NCBI GenBank assembly: GCA_947044365.1 | Contig: OX345638.1 | Span: 7,827,701-7,891,700, forward strand | From: Petrosia ficiformis | Lineage: Eukaryota; Porifera; Demospongiae; Haplosclerida; Petrosiidae | Direction of reading: 5' to 3' | Length of the DNA: 64,000 nt | The notes under the pieces: model-generated | What the model was told of the DNA's origin: nothing | The model's input: only the letters and a program-made list of their open reading frames with translations | The model's database searches: none | Part shown: positions 12,168 to 24,703 of the stretch, in pieces | Layout of the letters: every line of letters starts with the position of its first letter | How positions within the stretch are numbered: the stretch's first letter is position 1 | Translations under genes and position numbers: made by a program

Positions 12168-15100
12168 ATGGCTACTGGTGAGTGAATTATTACATTATAT
12201 ATCTTTACATTTCATGTTACATGGAAACAACTTGATACATAAGATAAATAAGCTATTCATAATCTATTAAATGTGAAATACATACAATTACAAGTAATGG
12301 TTTGTGTACTAATAATATTTATAATATGTGTTACTTGTCATGTTATTATAATCATGTATTGATTGTTTATTATCAGGTCAATTTGAAATGAATTGGAGAG
12401 CTCGTCACTCCACTATAGTCAATAATCACAGATTATATTCCTGGGGAGGTAAACAGAAGGACCTTCCTATGATACATTATAGTGATGAGAAGAGAAAGTT
12501 CACATCATTTGTTGATGTTTTTCATTTACCTGCATTGAAGTGGGAAAGGATATCTACTACAGCTTCTCCACCTGTAGGAGTGATGAACTATACCTGTACT
12601 AACATAAGAGACAAAATAATCTATTTCGGTGGAAAATGTCAACCTCGTGAGTGTTTTCACAATAATTTATTTGAACTCGACACTCTCACTAATGAATGGA
12701 GAGAAATTATTAGCAGTTCTCCTGATGAGGGACCAATGAGAAAAAGTTCTTGTGGAATGATATCTTTTAACATTAGTGAAGAAGATAATTTACTAGTTAT
12801 CGGAGGATTTGGACCTACACCAATCACTACTCACACTGGTTCCAAGTATATTCCAAATCCTTTCAACCCAAATGATTGCTACACAGATGAAATACACACA
12901 ATGTGTGTAAATTCATCACCAGGTATTACATGACTCACATTATGTATTACATCATAATGATATCATGTATTTTTCTTCAGGTCAATGGAAAGTACCTATC
13001 ATAACAGGCAATCGTCCACCACCGTGTGCTGCATTCAGTATCGACACACTTCCTGGTAATAGTGGTGTAATATTTGGAGGAGTTACTAATGATGAGACTG
13101 GATTGCATCGTGTTAGTGACGTATTTCTGTTATCATTCTCTCAGAATACAATAGTGAGTTGTTGAGTGTTTATTAAACAGATTCCACATTTCTACATAGT
13201 TGTATTTGTTATCTTTTCTTGTCTAGTCTATTATTTTTATCACTCTTGATCTCTTGTAATATTTTCAGTTGTATTCTCTACAGTTCTAATCCTCTGGTTT
13301 CATTTTATTATCATAATAAGACAAATAACACATTTTTGTTCATTACAATGAACACACTATCATTAATTTTATATACCTGTAGTTACATATTCCTAAGTTG
13401 TAATTATTATCATGTCTGAACATAACCAATGTATATCATATATAATCATATAATATTTATGATTTGATAAACAACCACAAATATTTTAATTGTGTGATGT
13501 AATCACATGATGTTATTATACACTAAAGAGTACATGTTCTGTTTGGTAGTAAATAATAACCACTCAAAATAATCCACTTGTAAACCACACCCCTTATTAA
13601 TGATACGTGAATTATTATAATTAGTGACTGTTTTATTCTCATCTTTATAAAATTATATTGATATTAATAATAAACCCATGTTGTAATACTAATACTATAG
13701 GATTTTAAGAAAGAAGTCAACCCATTCGTTACTACATTGAAATGGCCTAAGGCAAGAGATCAACATGCTAGTACTATCATCAATACTATATCACCAAATC
13801 AACAAACGATATCTCATTTGATGGTATTGGGAGGACTAGATGATGACTTTCAAGCACTAAACGATTGCTGGATAATGAATCTCTCCAGTTTTATCTGGTA
13901 TCAGGTAACGTACATCACATGACACATATAATACATTGTTGTCTATATGCACTGCGATAATTTAATTAGGAATAGCATACATTTCAATGTACTTTGTCAT
14001 ACAGGTGTATGTGTATCAAGTATAAAAATGTAGACTGGAATAAATTAAATTATGTTTTTGCAGGTTTCTAAACCCTTTTGTTAGAAAAACTGCCGGATAC
14101 AATCACTTTAAATGCAAATTAAGTAAATTCTTTGTATACATGAAATATGAGTAGACAGCACCCTAATATTATATTGCTTCAACTAATTGATTATAATTAA
14201 CACAAAGTAGCTATGGCATTGTGAATGTGGAATCAATAACAATGTCAATAACTGACTAATTGATAAATCCTTGCAAATGTACTAACGAATAAAATAATCA
14301 TTTTAACAATTTTGTTTTTGCAATGTATCAATTTATTTTGGTATCAGTTTTATTATCATAAAAATTAATATTAATATCGAAAATACTGGTATATCACAAA
14401 TATGAGTTAAAAGTGTTATCATTACATTTCTAATAATTATATTAATTTTTATTAACTGAAACATACTCTTTCTTGTACTAATAATATTATAATGATGTGT
14501 TCCTCATTTATAACATATAGTTTATATGTTAATTTATACATCTCTTCAGATAAATCTACCTGATTCAGTCACAAAAAGATTTTACCACTCCATGTCAACA
14601 TACTATATATCAAAAGAAAGATTTTGGATTGTAGTGACTGGAGGTGGCAATGAATATAACATATCTAATGTCGAAGTTGAACCAATCACTGGATCTGATA
14701 TCACAGTGATCATTGAATTAGGTATGATAATTAATATACAATTCATGTGATATAATTATTATTAGTGATCATTATCATGTTCGCTGGAATGTGTACAGTC
14801 TATGACATACAAGATTATTAAAGCTATATGAAAATCTAGCTTCAGGTATACAAGATAATAATCCATTAGTTGTAGATTCACTGATACATTTGTAGTTACC
14901 TATTTTGAGATATTCAAGTATCCTATGATTCATAAATAAAGAAGAAGTGTCAATCCATTTTCTGTTCTTACTTTTTCAAATATTGAGACACACTGACACC
15001 AGTTAATTACATTCCTTAGTCCTATCTGTTATTATAAGAATGTTTACTTAGAAACAGCATAACAACCAACAACTACAAGAATGTTAGAAATGCAGTGTGT

Positions 15101-18100
15101 ATTGTATTGACACCTAATAAGTCTTACACTACTTATACAATTGTGTAACATACATTTACTTGTGAAGACACTCCTTCATTATTATAATAAATGTGATTGA
15201 TATGATGACTCAACAAACATTCATAATTAACTATCTTCTATAACTCTCACTCTCTGGTATTATTTTGTTAGTTCTATACCTTTCATCTGTTTTTAGTTTT
15301 TATATCTTGTTTTTAGTATTAGTAATCCAGTACCTCATGTCTTAGAACTAGGATAATAACATTACATCTCACTATAATACTGAATATCATTATTATTATA
15401 ATAATATCTCATTATATAGAATATATTAATGATGAGTGGTCTGTGAGAGGTGTTTGGAATACTGAACTAGTTAGTAAATCAGGGATCAATATTGTGTTAA
15501 TAAATTATTGTGTTAATTGTTCCAGGAGATGCAGAGAATAATGGAAAAGAAGATATTTGAGAAAGAATCTGAAATATTTAAACTAGCTGTTGAGATGAGA
15601 GAGAAGAGTGATGAAGTGACACACCTAAAGAAAGGTCAGATAATGAATGTAAGATTAAGCAGGCACTTTATAATTATATTTATAGTGATATGTGGATGAT
15701 TCCAACTTAATTATGTACTACATTAGTTTTCATACAATATGGAAGTACTTTTGATACTACCACACATCATACTTTAAATTTCATAGTGTTCCACCGATAT
15801 CACATTTAATCGATATTTCAATTGATAATTTATAATTGTGATACTAATTTTTTCTTTATGGATTTGCATGTATGTACATAAAAATTGCTGAAAAATTTTA
15901 GTTGATGGGAAAATGTAGATACAGTTTCTGCACAGACAGAACATGATACTCTGCTACTTTTGGTTTTCTTGGCCATCACTCATCTTCTTATGTGCACAAC
16001 TCTTGACTACACACAACTTAAATTAGTGTACTGGTTATTCAATACCGATAATAATACAGTAGAAAAGTATAGCATCAGCACCAACCAATACATGTATTGG
16101 TGGAACCCTAAAGATTGAATATCTTTAGTAATTATAATATTATATATCATTATTTGTGTTTAGAGTTGCAAGATTCTCAGACATTGTTGAAGATCGAAAA
16201 GAAAATATCATTAATGAAATCACAAGAACTAGACTATTCCAGAACACACATGCAGATCACTGATTTGGAAAAGCAACTTAAACTCACATCTACCCTTTCA
16301 TCAGGTCTATATTAATACATATATCATATCTATTGAATGTGTATTGAGTATTATGTGTTTTCATTAGATGAGAAGACTCTGGAAAGAGAACCATTAGAAG
16401 AGAAGAAATCAAAACCTGTAGATGAGGAGAAACCTAAATCAGACATTAGTGATTCAGCCATAATCAGTATGATAGTAATGTAACAAATTGCATAATCTCT
16501 AAAACTAAATACTTATACAAAAACTGAATTCTAAATCTCTCTAATTAGCAGTGCACTCAGCAAGAAAAGATTGTTGCTTAGCAACAATGATGATGGCAAT
16601 GTAAATAGATCTGATTCTATTGCCTTTTGCAGTAGGAAACTCTGATCTGTTATATACCTTGAACTCTGCAATAGATAAAATAAATAAATAAATAACAATA
16701 TTATATTAATATCATTTCGTAATTATAATTATAGGTTGGCTGGTATATCTTTGTGTTTTGTTGATCGCAGTTGTTGTGGGATTGTTCTTAGCCTTTTCCA
16801 TGAGTAGTATATATCCAGGTACAGATTCAATATAAATAGCTCTGTGTTTGCATCATTTGTATCTCATGGGCATGACTATTACTATAATCTATAATACATA
16901 ATCTTTTCTTTTCAATTCACCTGAATACTTCAACATCATTTCGTGCGAAGTGTTTTTGATCACATACTTACCTTTAATCACTCGCTATTCCACACTTTTG
17001 GACACAAATTAAGTACTCACTGAGAGCTATTATCTAGATACAAATTTGTTTTGGTTTCCTTACAAAATGACAATAATATGTACATGTATAACTAAATATT
17101 AGTTAAAAGTATACTAATGTTATTACAATTAATTACTTGACATAATAATTATGTTTTCATCATGCTATGTTTTTGCCTATTTGCAAGATGGTATGCAGGT
17201 GGTTGGTGAGAGAAGGTTTACAGTCACTGGAGACAACAGTGCATTTACCTTGGATTGGCTTCAATTTGGCTTACGGATAGAAATACCCAAAGGGTCTCTA
17301 CCAGCTGGAACTACCACAGGGCTACACGTAAAGGCTATCATTGGTGGTGATTTCATATTACCTCCTCATTGTTATCTTGTGAGTGGTATATACCAAATTA
17401 CTAGTTCTGAACAATTTAAGAAGAATATTACACTTCATCTGCCTCATGCCGCCATTATTAAGTCAGAAGATGAAGCCTCTTATTTTCGATTTTATACTGC
17501 CGAATGTTCCAGGGGTCCACCATATGAGTTTAAAGAGATGGAAGGTGGTTATTTCAGACCACATAGTAATTCTGCTACTATTGATGTACAGCAGTTCAGC
17601 TGCTATACAATTGGAGCAACTACCATATGTCCTGATCAACGATATCTTTCTCATGTGTTTTACAAATCAATATCTAATTCAGTTAAAAAATGGAAAATGG
17701 TTTTTACAGTAACAAAAGATGTGGATATATTTGTTGAGGTTAGCTACTACAATTGTATTGTGATGTTAAATATAGTCAATACAAATTCCACTTCACAGGC
17801 AAACCTTATTTATACTTCTTTTTCTTTTTTGTAGCATGTTAAGCAGATGTACCACGACTATCATCTAGATGAATATTTCCTAGTACAACTCCAGGAAAAT
17901 ACAACATATCTACAAATAATACCAGAAACCTATTCCATCAGTTCTTGGAAGGTGTATAAAGTTGTCTCACATCAGGTACATACTCTGTTACAATTCAACT
18001 CCAGTTTATAATTTATGTGATTAGATTGAAAGGACAGTGATAGAATCCTACCATCCAAAGAATAATTCTTATATTCCACATTATGCTTACAAATTTATGT

Positions 18101-18844
18101 GGCAATCTGATTCATCTCCTAGTGATGTCAACTTGGAATTTATGTTGGTAGGAGCTGATAGTAAGTTTGGATTCTCAGTGCTATTACCTCCAGAAGGTAA
18201 GACTTTAGAATGCATGTTAGCTTGTCCTCAGATCCTTCATTTATAGTAAGCTGGGTCTGACTATTACTAATGTGTATAGCATATCCAGATCCTAGGATGC
18301 AAACATTATTATTATTCTTATTTTCTGTAGCCATTGAACCAATTGAAAAAAAAGAAACTAATAATGTTATAAAATCTACAATAGATGATAAAACAGGAGG
18401 TGAGAGTTTAATAGTGATGATATTATAGTTATTGTACATGAATGCAGTTTTTTTATTGATAATTATTAATAACAATTTATTATATTTTTTCCAATATAAT
18501 TAATGTTTATAGGTCTAATTCCATCTGATGAAGATCTACTGGTTCATTTACATAGTGTAGCACAAGTGAAATCATTCTGTGTACATCTTAAACTTCCTTT
18601 AGATGATTGTGATCAGATTGCGACAGTATATCAAAATTTAGGCGACCAAAAAATAGCAATACTCAGAAAATGGAAACAGATAAAGGAACGCACTTGGAAA
18701 GAATTTATTCATCCTTTTGCGTTGTTAGGGAACTGTGTGAAGGCTAAAGAGTTAGCTATAGAATATTCTGTTTATTTTGAAGAAGATATGAAGGATGACA
18801 AGAGAGTTCTGGAAATATGTGAATACATAAATAACCATGATTAA
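12168..18844 (+). CDS. Gene B: kelch - coiled coil - transmembrane - ZU5 - UPA-like - death domain protein
   Basis: Fifteen exons chain in frame: 12168-12177, 12377-12922, 12981-13153, 13701-13904, 14550-14721, 15420-15469, 15526-15634, 16164-16304, 16368-16466, 16735-16818, 17188-17738, 17835-17975, 18025-18196, 18331-18399, 18513-18844. They total 2853 nt, 950 residues. The start MATGQFEMNWRARHS is split after ten bases. Kelch repeats carry the Gly-Gly pairs YSWGGK, IYFGGK, LVIGGFG, VIFGGV, MVLGGL and VVTGGG, enough for a six-bladed propeller. Charged coiled-coil exons follow, then a transmembrane exon, ZU5 (DWLQFGLRIEIPKGSL), a UPA-like module (KWKMVF) and a death domain (EDLLVHLHSVAQVKSFCVHL). 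It lacks the acidic linker exons of A and C. No lesion was found. Probably a signalling scaffold; which side of the membrane the kelch part faces is unknown, since no signal peptide is visible. Confidence 0.87.
16735..16818 (+). other. Transmembrane exon of gene B
   Basis: This 84-nt phase-1 exon codes for WLVYLCVLLIAVVVGLF followed by LAFSMSSIYP, a clear membrane helix of about 20 residues with no charges. It stands between the coiled coil and ZU5. In gene C the corresponding place holds further coiled-coil exons, so the helix is particular to B in this cluster. Because the exon is symmetric, it could be skipped without changing frame, giving a soluble form. Confidence 0.85.
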
Positions 18845-19386
18845 TAATTACTATTATTATAGTACGCTGCAATTAATTTTCATAATAATTATGTATGTAC
18901 AGCACATATTTATGCCTACACACATATAATAATTATTATTCATAGTAGTTTGTTCAAATTTCTTTTTGAACTTTTATAAAAATGACCTTACTTTTTGAGG
19001 AAGTGTTAAAGATTGGTGATTAAAAAAATGTTTTTCATTATTCAGTACAGTAAATGTACATACCAATCATAGGAATCTCTTGGTACAGTGTCTATTGAAA
19101 TAAATTCCTTTATCTCCAGTTCTTCAACAATGCTCCATATCAAATGAATTTCGTATATATGAAGACAGCAACAATTAGCCAACCAATAGCTTTTCAAACC
19201 AATATACATCTTGCAGAAGGCCGGGTCTAGAAAGAGAACACGTGGTATACCATATGTATTCTTATTTTAAGGTGCGCGCAACTTTTACCGCTCAAAACTT
19301 CCACTGTTGGTCAAGGGATACATAATTCCACCCCCCAAAAACAAGGCCTCGGAAGACAATTCTTGTAGACTGTTTGAAACTAAAAC
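18845..19386. other. Spacer between gene B and the MCM7 fragment
   Basis: AT-rich, no coding frame. The last 130 bases before 19387 are less AT-rich and lie where the original MCM7 promoter would be. Nothing else is recognisable. Confidence 0.5.
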
Positions 19387-19748
19387 ATGCCATTGAAAGA
19401 CTATACAGAAGAAAAAGGTAATTAATTATCTATTAATGGACTAGCTAGATGAACAGGTATTTATCGTACATTATATAAATATTATTTAATTATAATTTCA
19501 GATAAAATCAAGAAGTTTATATATAACTGATTTTTATGCTGATAGTGATGAGGGAAAAGTCTTTACATATGCAGAACAACTGGTAAAGACTAATTATATA
19601 TATCTACTGGTTGCTATGGTAACATAATTAATCGTATACTGGTCACATGACCTCTATCCCTACAGGTTAATTTAGCTCATAGAGAACAGGTTGAACTGGT
19701 TATCAACATTGATGATGTTGAAGAGGTTAGTATTGTATAATAGTATAT

Positions 19749-20290
19749 CCATTATGTTACATATATCTATCTATTTATCCATTCATTACTCTATCTATCT
19801 CGGTATGACAATGAGTTAGCAGAGAGTATCATACTCAACACAAAAAGATATGTACAGATATTTTCTGAAACTATTACAGAGCTCTTACCTCTATACAAAC
19901 AAAGAGATGTATGTTTATGTGTGTATTATACAGTAGAGCTGGGAAGAATAGTCAATATCAAATTTGAAGCTTAGTCAGTAAGAAGAGTTCCGAAGGTTCA
20001 CATGTGTTCTTAATCAATGTTGCTCTTCCCTGGATTGGCTACAGAAAGCCTCCAAATTTGATTAATGCTTTTAAACAAGTACTAGTCTTGTTCCTGTTGC
20101 TGTTTCTACTTAGATTTCGCATTGCTGTACTGAGAAATGAGACAGAAGCAGCCAGTAACACAGCCTCAACTTCTACTGGAACACACCCATATTATTGTCC
20201 ACATATTTAGAGTGTACAAGTGTGCATGGTAGTGAAGCTTTGAAGAGAGAATTTAGCTTCAAATGTGCAGCAAAGGAACGAAGGTTTGGT
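19749..20290 (+). repeat. First copy of a segment duplicated at 22551-23060 (MCM7 exon plus hAT-like element)
   Basis: From TATGTTACATATATCTATCT onward this copy carries the same MCM7 exon (19804-19908), then a hAT-like left end (TAGAGCTGGGA at 19934) and the element interior. The second copy starts at 22551. The first copy has lost the splice acceptor of its exon (CGG where the other has CAG), so the second could serve in its place. The tnp2-type transposase remnant lies exactly between the two copies. Confidence 0.75.
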
Positions 20291-20431
20291 GGTTTGGTGA
20301 GTGTCACCCTGTAATGAACACTTTTCTTTCGCCAATTACTGATAGTTTGAGAAAACTAGAAACCACAGGTGAATGAAATAATTATGATTTTAAAATAACT
20401 GCTTACTCGTTTTTGATTTTAAGGAGTACAA

Positions 20432-22102
20432 GTGCAGTTACCAGGGGGAAAGACAACCTATTCAAAGGTTATATTACTGTCAGCTGTCTATGATATACTA
20501 GCCAAAGGAGATGTCCTTGGACAAGTACATTTCAAAGCTGAATATCCGTGTTCATACTGCTACCATCCTGGGAAAATATTGAAGACTGCTAATGGTTTTA
20601 CATCCTCTTTATAATTTAATGTAATTCATTCCTATTTCACACCACAGGCGGGAATGTATGAGTGTTTCCAAATGATCCATTGGTGTACCGCACCCATGAC
20701 AGTGTGATAGCAGATGCACGAAAAGCAGTGTACAGTACATACCCAGTTGAGTTTTATTCATGGTAACCATTAAAGTAGTGAAAGTTATTTCATATAATAT
20801 AGGTGAATGGATTTCAAGACACCTGTATGTTTAGCCGACTTACTTATTTTAACCTTGTCTTTGGTGTGGCTATAGACCCTATGCATTGTGTTTATCTTGG
20901 TGTTACTCGTATGTTACTGAGTCTTTGGTTTGATACAAATAATCACAAATACCCTTGGTATTGTGGGTCACAAATTGAAACATCAGAAAAACAACTCCTA
21001 AGTATCAAACCACCAAAGGAAGTGATGAAATGCCCAAGAGGATTTAAAATGAGGAAGTACTGGAAAGGTAAATGGAATAATAAATATGACAATAGTATCC
21101 ATACCTATACTATGTACATGCATACAGCATCAGAATACAGAGCATGGTTGCTATTTTACTTGCTACCATGTATGGAGCATGTTCTGCCCAGACAATACCT
21201 TCAGCATGTAGCTCATCTGGTGAAAGGAGTTTACTTACTTAGTAAGTCATCAATTAATCCTTCTGATCTTTCTGAGGCGAAAAAGGAATTGGAATTGTTT
21301 TGCGATAATCTGTCAGATCTATATGGTATGGATGTAATATCTATTCCAAGTTCTTAATTATATTGATTTGTGCATAGGTGACCGGTACTATTCTCTCAAT
21401 GTTCATCTTCTTAGTCACCTGACTACCTCTGTAAAACACTTGGGACCTCTATGGGCTATCAGTTGTTTTGAGTTTGAAAGTGCAAATGGAAATTTAATAA
21501 ACTTTTGTCATGGAACACGAAAAATTGACTTACAAGTACTTATAATAAATAAATTTTATGTTGCTACCACATGCATCATGTGCAGTCTCTACCCCACAGT
21601 GTTAAAGTCACTAATATTAATTTGCACTTGTAGATTACTTCTGTGGTATCTTCTGTATTTTATGTCCATACAGTATATGCTGAGATTCCTAAAGAATGTC
21701 CCGCATTTGAACTTCTGCACCACATGCTAAAGGGTGGAAAACAAAAATGGTTATCAATGAAATAAATCATTTATGGAATTAATACAATACATTGTATTAT
21801 ACAGGGAAAAAGATAATAATACAGTTCAACTTATCGGACCATGTTCAGAGGGTTGCTCATTTTCCCCTCTATACATACCCATGAAAGGACTCTTCCACTC
21901 CTGTGATTACAAGAGAATAACCAAACAGGACAATAATAAAATAGCATATAGAGACATGTCTGATGGAGTGATCAAGTTTGGAATTGCTAAAAACTATTTT
22001 AAAAGAAATGAGAAAGTTTATGCTAATGTATTCCCAGTAAAGAGAGCTACAACTACTTTGTTCAGTGTTGATCATATCATAAAAGTTCACCTGCCAAGGT
22101 AA
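20432..22102 (+). pseudogene. tnp2/DUF4218-type transposase (EnSpm/CACTA-like), interrupted
   Basis: Pieces in order: 20432-20614 (SKVILLSAVYDILAKGDVLG, YPCSYCYHPGK), about 20663-20740 (DPLVYRTHDSVIADARKAVY), 20803-21340 (VFGVAIDPMHCVYLGVTRML, SEYRAWLLFYLLPCMEHVLP), 21378-21540 (YYSLNVHLLSHLTTSVKHLG, then FEFESANGNL and HGT), 21773-22102 (C-terminal part). The DxMHxxYLGVT and NVHLLSH blocks are typical of the tnp2 transposase and DUF4218 regions of CACTA elements. Plausible GT-AG introns lie between pieces, so it may once have been a spliced gene. I did not find clear CACTA termini. Function would be DNA cut-and-paste transposition; activity is doubtful. Confidence 0.7.
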
Positions 22103-22728
22103 TTAAGCACTCTTTGGACATTATTAAGTCTTATTGCTTCTTTTATACTTCAGAAACCACACCACTATTGAACTTCCAATTTCAAACATTATACAGAAGT
22201 GCATCCTGATGGAGTTCAATGATATAATGTACTTTGCTCTACTTCCGAGCAACTTTCAATCATCATAAGATACTGAATATAAGTATTCTAATTTCAGACA
22301 GGAACTGATACTTTATTTTAACCAAATACAGCACATCCTGTGCATTAGCTATATTACATATATATTACATATATTTCACATATATGCTGTAGAAGACATG
22401 TGCACCCGCTGCGACATACATAAGAAGTACATATATATGCAATGCATATGTACATATAATGTCTAAAATACATAAGGCCAACATATATGTCACATATCTG
22501 CTTAATATGCAACATATATGTTGCTTATATGTTATTACCGGCTGGGCTATGTTACATGTATCTATCTATTTATCCGTTTATTACTCTATCTATCTCAGTA
22601 TGACAGTGAGTTAGCAGAGAGTATCATACTCAACACACGAAGATATGTACAGATATTTTCTGAAGCTATTACAGAGCTTTTACCTCAATACAAACAAAGA
22701 GATGTATGTTTGTGTGTGTATTATATAG

Positions 22729-23062
22729 TACAGCTGGGATGATAGTCAATATCAAATTTGTAGCTTTGTTAAGAAGAGTTTGGAAGGTTCACACGTGTTT
22801 TTAATAATTTTTTATCAACGTTGCTCTCACCTGGATTGGCTATAGAAAGCCTCCAAATTGGATTATTGCTTTTTAACAAGTACTAGTATCTCTCCTGTCG
22901 CTGTTTCTACTTGAATTTAGCTTTGATGAACTGAAAAATGAGACAGAAGCAGCCATCAACACGGCCTTAACAAATTGCAGTGAAGCTTTGAAGGGAGAGT
23001 TTAGCTTTAAATGTGCCGCAAATGAACGAAGGTTCAAACATTCAAAGCTTTTCCCAGCCCTA
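22729..23062. mobile_element. hAT-like MITE with perfect 8-bp target-site duplication
   Basis: The element begins TACAGCTGGGA and ends TCCCAGCCCTA, an imperfect inverted repeat of the hAT style. It is flanked by TTATATAG on both sides (22721-22728 and 23063-23070), an 8-bp duplication as hAT transposases make. Length 334 bp, in an MCM7 intron just after the duplicated exon. The interior has a degraded reading frame (LKNETEAAINTAL, KGEFSFKCAANERR), possibly a relic of an element-encoded protein. Confidence 0.85.
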
Positions 23063-23516
23063 TTATATAGTGTGTACATATACATATACATGAATATAAT
23101 TATTATTATTGTAGATTACAGCTAAAGATTCTTTGGATGTATATATTGAACATCGCTTGTTGCTACGGCAACAACATAGCAACCAATCCAATAGAGATCC
23201 TCGTAATATATACCCTCCAGAACTAACACAAAGATTGTAAGTTACATGTATATATGTCAACAGATTAATCTATCTATTCGTCCATTCATTTTAGCGAGAT
23301 CTATTTTAAACATAAAACAATAGAAAAAGCTCTATCTGTTCGTCAGGTAAAAGCAGACAAGATTGGAAAACTAGTTATGTGAGCGGTATCGTTACCAGGA
23401 CAACAGAGGTGAAACCTGTTATGATAGTAGCTACTTACACATGTAATCAATTTGGGGCTGAGTCCTATCAACCTGTAAGTATAGGAATGAGGATAAGAAT
23501 AAAAATGGAGGGAAAT

Positions 23517-23624
23517 GTACATGGTAGCTCAGTTGGTAGAGCATCTGTCTGGAATACAGAGTGTCGTGGGTTCGAATCCCACTTGAGGCAACTCTCATTT
23601 TTCATTTTTCCATTGCCTCAAGTG

Positions 23625-23659
<35 letters not shown>

Positions 23660-23660
23660 A
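23517..23660 (+). mobile_element. tRNA-like SINE head with hairpin and TTTC-repeat tail
   Basis: An A box (TAGCTCAGTTGGTAGAGC, 23524-23541) and a B box (GGTTCGAATCC) are well formed, with D, anticodon (GGA in the loop) and T arms. The acceptor stem hardly pairs, and a GGA (serine) anticodon would call for a long variable arm that is missing, so it is not scored as a tRNA gene. Downstream, TTGAGGCAA pairs with TTGCCTCAA 22 bases later, followed by a CTTT tract (about 23622-23659). It sits in the MCM7 fragment intron. Confidence 0.6.
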
Positions 23661-24204
23661 CATCTCTGATAACATCATGTACATGATCATATACTGTACA
23701 TGAGTATAATGTGTCTATTGATTGCTATTTTACTATTCAGATATCATCAGCAACATTCTTACCTCTTGTGATGTGTCCAAGTGTTGAGTGTCAACGTAAC
23801 AAGTGAGTAGAAATATGTGTACATACATGTGTGTACATGTGTATGTACATGTATAGTTACTATAGTAATACATATTTTTAATAAGACCTGGTGGCCGTCT
23901 CTGTCTTCAAACTCGTGGATCTCGTTTCATGAAATATCAAGAAATAAAGATTCAAGAATGTGTATGTCCATTTGTCTGTTTGTTTGTCTGTCTCACCTCT
24001 TTGGTTATCTCTTGGAATGATCAAGTTCCTGTGGGTAACATTCCTTGTTCAATGACTATAATTACCAGAGGGGGAATGACTCGTTTATCATCTCCAGGAG
24101 ATCATGTACTTTTTACTGGGGTATATAATACATTTGATGATCTGAATATATCTATTTAATCAATTCATCCTTCATCTATCCATTATTATTTTGATTATCT
24201 ACAT

Positions 24205-24531
24205 GTATGTGTGTCATTGTGTACTATAGGTATAGTTCCTAAGAGTTATCACCCAATATTACTATTCATAGGTGTTGATGATCTTAGTGAAGAGTTTAGT
24301 GTGTGTAAAGTATTCAGTGCAGATTGGCTAGGGATTAAGAAGACTACACTAGATAATATAAAGAAGGATTGTGATGATGTGAATGCTAGACATGCTTGCA
24401 TCATGGCTAAAGAGAGAATAAATTGCAACCCAAACCTTCCTGGAATATCTTGCTCGCAACACTCTCTGAATATGACAGCATACAAACTACACAAATTTGC
24501 TAGTAAATTTATTTGTGAACATGGACAATAG
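24205..24531 (+). pseudogene. Broken copy of the gene A 3' end (death domain)
   Basis: GTGTGTCATTGTGTACTA followed by GTATAG and then a death-domain exon matches the last two exons of gene A (5118-5526). Conserved pieces are VCKVFSADW, LGIKKTTLDNIKKDCDD and ASKFIC. Small deletions remove the KFIGLK stretch and shift the frame after DDV, so the middle of the domain is scrambled (NARHACIMAKERIN). It replaces the expected next exons of the MCM7 fragment. Confidence 0.75.
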
Positions 24532-24703
24532 TTGACGTATATTTTCAGAATTTTGTGTTAATTATTATAAAAGCCTTTGTAATTTCTGAAAGGGCGTGTC
24601 ACGGTGTCGTTTAATTAATTTACTATAATCATATTCGCGTTTCCAGAAACAGGCGCACTTTTTGAAAGATTGTGGGCGTTGTTTCTTTGAGCAGAGGACT
24701 GTC

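Larger units (their letters stand above)
19387..24120 (+). pseudogene. mcm7: 5' fragment of an MCM7 (replicative helicase subunit) gene, truncated and broken
   Basis: Exons match the N-terminal part of animal MCM7 in order: 19387-19417 (MPLKDYTEEK), 19502-19582, 19666-19725 (VNLAHREQVELVINIDDVEE), 19804-19908 and its duplicate 22599-22703 (ELAESIILNT), 23115-23236 (LDVYIEHRL, YPPEL), 23295-23474 ([22 protein letters not shown]), 23741-23802 (TFLPLVMCPSVEC), 23886-23958 ([17 protein letters not shown]), 24016-24120 ([17 protein letters not shown]). This is the MCM N-domain with its zinc region (one CxxC is CNQF). Breaks: one extra base in exon 2, one missing near 23378, lost acceptors before 19804 (CGG) and 24016 (TGG). 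The AAA+ helicase part is absent; death-domain fragments follow instead. Not functional as it stands. Confidence 0.85.

Noticed and set aside
17383..17712. 109-residue frame and minus-strand frame within the ZU5 exon of gene B
   Set aside because: Shadow frames of the true ZU5 exon 17188-17738.
20004..20210. 68-residue open frame with a hydrophobic stretch (VLVLFLLLFLLRF)
   Set aside because: Falls in the hAT-like repeat; the parallel copy at 22.9 kb does not keep this frame. Low-complexity chance helix.
23521..23592. Functional tRNA gene (serine, anticodon GGA)
   Set aside because: The acceptor stem pairs poorly and the long variable arm of serine tRNAs is missing; scored as a SINE head.
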